Of a stretch of DNA of 8,869 nucleotides, positions 6,503 to 8,869 are shown piece by piece (position 1 is the stretch's first letter; every line of letters begins with the position of its first letter). The position numbers were made by a program, and so were the translations under genes. Under the pieces are notes generated by a model, which saw only the letters and a program-made list of their open reading frames with translations, searched no databases and was not told where the DNA came from. Where the stretch lies: NCBI GenBank assembly GCA_025361665.1, contig JANYKF010000438.1, forward strand, positions 1 to 8,869, in the 5' to 3' direction. The stretch comes from Clostridiaceae bacterium (GTDB taxonomy: Bacteria; Bacillota; Clostridia; DSM-8532).

Positions 6503-7630
6503 ATGCAGGATAATACGAAACCGGGGGACGTCACAACCGGAAAAAGCGATGTGGCACGTCCTGTGACCGATACGCCAATTAGGCTCAACAAACTTCCCTG
6601 GGAACGCGAATTCGCCGAGGACAGGGATACCGAAGACGCGGATGTGGAAGAGCGTCTGGATTTCGGCGCATCCTCGCCTCCCGCCGGACAGCCTTATGTC
6701 GTGGGTACCCGCACGTATGCGAATCAGCAGACCGCCGTGGATTCCGCCGCCTCGGAGAAACTTTTCTCCATGACAGCCGATGAGTATGAGGAAGACCGTT
6801 CCCGCATCCGCGTGTTCTTTGACGTCCTGCTGGGCAAGATATGGAAGCTCATGAACCTGAACATGCTGGTCGGACTGTTCAATCTGCCGGCCTTGCTGTT
6901 TATGGTCTTTTTTTCCATTTACTATATGCAGCTGCTGCAGCCCACCGCGCTGACCAATGCCACGGACGGGAATGCGCTGGCTTATCTGCTGGTCGGATAT
7001 CTGCCCCTCGGCATGATATTCCTGTCCATCCCCATCGTGGCCTTCGGCCCCGGACAGGCAGGCATGCACTATCTCCTGCGAAATTATTCCTATGAGGTCC
7101 CCGTATTCCTATGGGGCGATTTCAAGGAAAAAATGAAAGAGAATATGAAGCAGGGGCTTGCCGTCACTTTCATCAATCTCTTCGTCTTCATCCTGGCCAT
7201 GCTGGACATCTACATGTACCCGCGCATGATGGCGCAGGCCGGCGCCTGGCTCCTGGTGGCGAATTACCTGCTTGTGCTGGCTTTCATCGTCTTCATGATG
7301 GTCAGCATGTACATCTACCCGATGATGATCCGCTACGATCTCACCTTGAAGAACCTTTACAGGAATGCCTTCCTGATGGCTGCGGGCCGTTTTCTCCCGA
7401 ACCTGCTCGTACTGGTCCTTTGCATCCTGCTCTCCTATGGTCCGTTCCTGCTGGCCGCGCTGTTCAACAACCCCATCGCCTATTTCGTCGTATACGTGTA
7501 CCATTTCCTGCTTGGACTTACCCTGCCCGGCCTGATTTTCAGCTTCATCCTGAATCCGGCGATGGACAAGGTGATGACGCCGAAAGATGTTTCTGCGGAT
7601 GAATCCGAAACGGAACAAGCCAAAAAATAA
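6503..7630 (+). CDS. YesL/DUF624-like polytopic membrane protein with acidic N-terminal extension
   Basis: This 375-residue protein has two parts. Residues 1 to about 105 are hydrophilic and rich in Asp, Glu, Pro and Ser, without a recognised domain. Residues 110-350 hold about six hydrophobic segments (near 120-142, 160-184, 219-239, 250-273, 298-321, 325-349). The segment FGPGQAGMHYLLRN, followed by FLWGDFKEKMKENMKQG (about 181-218), matches the pattern of YesL/DUF624 proteins, small membrane proteins often found beside carbohydrate-use genes in Bacillota; their function is unknown. YesL itself is about 209 residues, so the N-terminal extension is unusual. GAGGAG lies 6 nt before the ATG at 6503; an upstream in-frame ATG at 6305 would precede the promoter and is rejected. 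The C-terminal tail is short and charged. The gene is single and ends convergent to dapB. Confidence 0.78.
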   Translation: MQDNTKPGDVTTGKSDVARPVTDTPIRLNKLPWEREFAEDRDTEDADVEERLDFGASSPPAGQPYVVGTRTYANQQTAVDSAASEKLFSMTADEYEEDRSRIRVFFDVLLGKIWKLMNLNMLVGLFNLPALLFMVFFSIYYMQLLQPTALTNATDGNALAYLLVGYLPLGMIFLSIPIVAFGPGQAGMHYLLRNYSYEVPVFLWGDFKEKMKENMKQGLAVTFINLFVFILAMLDIYMYPRMMAQAGAWLLVANYLLVLAFIVFMMVSMYIYPMMIRYDLTLKNLYRNAFLMAAGRFLPNLLVLVLCILLSYGPFLLAALFNNPIAYFVVYVYHFLLGLTLPGLIFSFILNPAMDKVMTPKDVSADESETEQAKK

Positions 7631-7666
7631 CAGTGCGGCAATCAGTATCTTGAAACAAGACAAATA

Positions 7667-7727
7667 ACAGCCCCTTCATCCGCAAAACAAGGCTTTGCCT
7701 GAAAGTCTTTACGGATGAAGGGGCTGT
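7667..7727. terminator. Bidirectional terminator between yesL-like gene and dapB
   Basis: A 16-nt perfect inverted repeat (ACAGCCCCTTCATCCG at 7667-7682 and its complement at 7712-7727) encloses a 29-nt loop that can itself form a small AGGC/GCCT hairpin. On the + strand it is followed by a T-rich run (GTTGTATTGCTTT); on the - strand by TTATTTGTCTTGTTT. Its place between two convergent stop codons (7630 and 7789) fits a terminator serving both directions. The long stem and large loop are less compact than usual, so a small inverted-repeat element cannot be ruled out. Confidence 0.75.
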
Positions 7728-7788
7728 GTTGTATTGCTTTCAAGGATCCGGAGCGTGTTTGACAGGCTCCCGAGGAATAAGCGGGCAT

Positions 7789-8547
7789 TCATTCCGGAAA
7801 CAGATCCCGCATCGTATAGAAGCCCGGTGCCTTTCCGGCAAGGAAACGTGCGGCGGCAAGCGCCCCCTCGGCAAAAATGGAACGGGATATGGCCGTGTGC
7901 TTGATTTCCAGCAGTTCATCCCGACCGGCAAACAAGACCGTGTGCTCGCCGGCGATCGTGCCTCCGCGAACGGCATGAATGCCGATTTCATGATGGGTCC
8001 TTTTCGCTGATCTGTCATGCCTGTCATGGACATAATCCATTTTCATGGGGTCCACAGCGGCATTGATGGCGTCGGCGATGGCCAGGGCCGTTCCGCTCGG
8101 GGCATCCAGTTTCTGGTTGTGGTGCTTCTCGATGATTTCGATGTCGAAATCCCGATATAATGCACGGGCAGCTTTTTGAACCAGCCCGATCATCAGGTTC
8201 ACACCCACGGACATGTTGGCGGAACGCAGGACGGCCGTCTGGACTGACGCCTTTTCCAGCAATCCGAGCTGCGCCGCGTCAAGTCCCGTTGTGGCCATGA
8301 CGATGGGCATTTGCCTGCTCTCCGCGCACTGCAGCGCATCGGCCAGACCCGAAGGATGGGAGAAGTCGATGATGACGTCCGCATCTTCCAGAACAAGCAA
8401 GGGATTCGGGTATACGGGGTAGGGACCGGGTGCGGCGGAATGGATGTCGACACCCGCGACGACGACCAGGTCCGCCTGTTCCGAGGCGGCAAGCGTGATG
8501 GCCTGTCCCATTCGTCCGTTGCATCCTATCAGCATGATTCTCAACAT
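7789..8547 (-). CDS. dapB: 4-hydroxy-tetrahydrodipicolinate reductase
   Basis: This 252-residue cytoplasmic enzyme performs the NAD(P)H-dependent reduction step after DapA in diaminopimelate and lysine synthesis. The N-terminal dinucleotide fold shows GCNGRMG (8-14) and VIIDFSHP (59-65), followed by MATTGL. The signature EKHHNQKLDAPSGTA (140-154) carries the catalytic His pair H142/H143 and K146, matching H159/H160 and K163 of E. coli. VRGGTIAGEHTVLFAG near 193-208 completes the family pattern. The length is normal. GGGGAGGAA ends about 7 nt before the ATG. The gene follows dapA with a gap of 78 nt on the same strand, so they are probably co-transcribed. The shared terminator at 7667-7727 would end the transcript. 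Confidence 0.96.
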   Translation of the reverse strand: MLRIMLIGCNGRMGQAITLAASEQADLVVVAGVDIHSAAPGPYPVYPNPLLVLEDADVIIDFSHPSGLADALQCAESRQMPIVMATTGLDAAQLGLLEKASVQTAVLRSANMSVGVNLMIGLVQKAARALYRDFDIEIIEKHHNQKLDAPSGTALAIADAINAAVDPMKMDYVHDRHDRSAKRTHHEIGIHAVRGGTIAGEHTVLFAGRDELLEIKHTAISRSIFAEGALAAARFLAGKAPGFYTMRDLFPE

Positions 8548-8571
8548 GGTGCGTTCCTCCCCGGCAATTCG

Positions 8572-8636
8572 TTCAAGCCAGTCGATGCATTCAAACCAGT
8601 CGATTAGTCAGACCATTTGACGTGTTCAAACCAGCC
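8572..8636. repeat. Short direct repeats between dapA and dapB
   Basis: TTCAAGCCAGTCGAT at 8572-8586 and TTCAAACCAGTCGAT at 8590-8604 repeat with an 18-nt period and one mismatch. A third shorter copy, TTCAAACCAGC, lies at 8625-8635. Read on the - strand, the third copy is the end of dapA itself (Leu-Val-stop), so the spacer carries two further copies of CTGGYTTGAA. It looks like local duplication of the dapA 3' end. Confidence 0.65.
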
Positions 8637-8869
8637 CATATTGCCGCATGGCTTTTTCCAAAACGGCTTTGCCGCTTTCACTCATTTCAATCAGCGGCAT
8701 GCGGCAGACCCCGACGTTCATGCCCAGGCGGTTCATGGCTTGCTTGACGGGGATCGGATTGACTTCACAGAACAGTGCCTCCACCAGGGGAACGGTTTTG
8801 AGCTGCAGTTCCAGACCGCGTGCATGGTTTCCGCTCAGCCAGGCATGAACCATTTCATGGGTGTCCGCA
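8626..8869 (-). CDS. dapA: 4-hydroxy-tetrahydrodipicolinate synthase, C-terminal part
   Basis: Only the last 80 residues are in the window; the gene runs off the right edge. DapA condenses pyruvate with aspartate semialdehyde in diaminopimelate and lysine synthesis. The visible part contains ALFCEVNPIPVKQAMNRLG and RMPLIEMSESGKAVLEKAMRQYGL, which match the C-terminal helices of DapA closely, including the NPIPVK motif and the final YGL. The catalytic residues are outside the window. It lies directly upstream of dapB, supporting the assignment, and is distinct from the DapA-superfamily aldolase at 4243-5304, which lacks the NPIPVK tail. Confidence 0.92.
   Translation of the reverse strand, partial: ADTHEMVHAWLSGNHARGLELQLKTVPLVEALFCEVNPIPVKQAMNRLGMNVGVCRMPLIEMSESGKAVLEKAMRQYGLV

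Noticed and set aside
5969..7069. 366-codon open frame on the - strand crossing the tRNA and the YesL-like gene
   Set aside because: It runs through the tRNA, its promoter and its terminator, and overlaps two supported genes; the translation shows no recognisable domain.

Overview
The window looks like chromosomal DNA from a moderately GC-rich bacterium. A YesL/DUF624-type membrane protein, strong AGGAGG ribosome binding sites and a dapA-dapB pair suggest Bacillota (Clostridia-like). This is an inference from gene content only; nothing seen fixes the taxon.

Left part (about 138-5304, all + strand): five tightly spaced genes that look like one catabolic operon for an N-acetylated amino sugar. 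In order they are an N-acetylglucosamine-6-phosphate deacetylase (nagA family), a PIG-L/LmbE-type deacetylase, a divergent glucosamine-6-phosphate deaminase/isomerase-like protein, an NAD-dependent epimerase/dehydratase-like protein (extended SDR), and a dihydrodipicolinate synthase/N-acetylneuraminate lyase superfamily protein. The last two overlap at TGATG. Three of the five depart from their textbook families at active-site positions: the deaminase lacks one Asp of its catalytic triad, the SDR has Cys where the YxxxK Lys should be, and the aldolase keeps the Schiff-base Lys and Tyr but lacks the Arg of true DapA. Together they suggest an amino-sugar or sugar-acid pathway that is not the standard NagA-NagB route. 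The substrate cannot be read from the sequence, and no transporter or regulator is in view.

Middle part (5317-6502): a membrane-anchored alpha/beta hydrolase on the - strand ends only 12 nt from the end of the operon. Upstream of it lies a complete tRNA-Leu(GAG) transcription unit on the - strand, with a perfect consensus promoter, an encoded CCA end and a strong intrinsic terminator. A divergent extended -10 promoter reads right into the next gene.

Right part (6503-8869): a + strand polytopic membrane protein with a YesL/DUF624-like core and an unusual acidic N-terminal extension. It converges on the lysine/diaminopimelate genes dapB (complete) and dapA (3' end only), both on the - strand. 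A 16-bp perfect inverted repeat sits between the convergent genes and is probably a bidirectional terminator. Short direct repeats sit between dapA and dapB and between the second and third genes of the operon.
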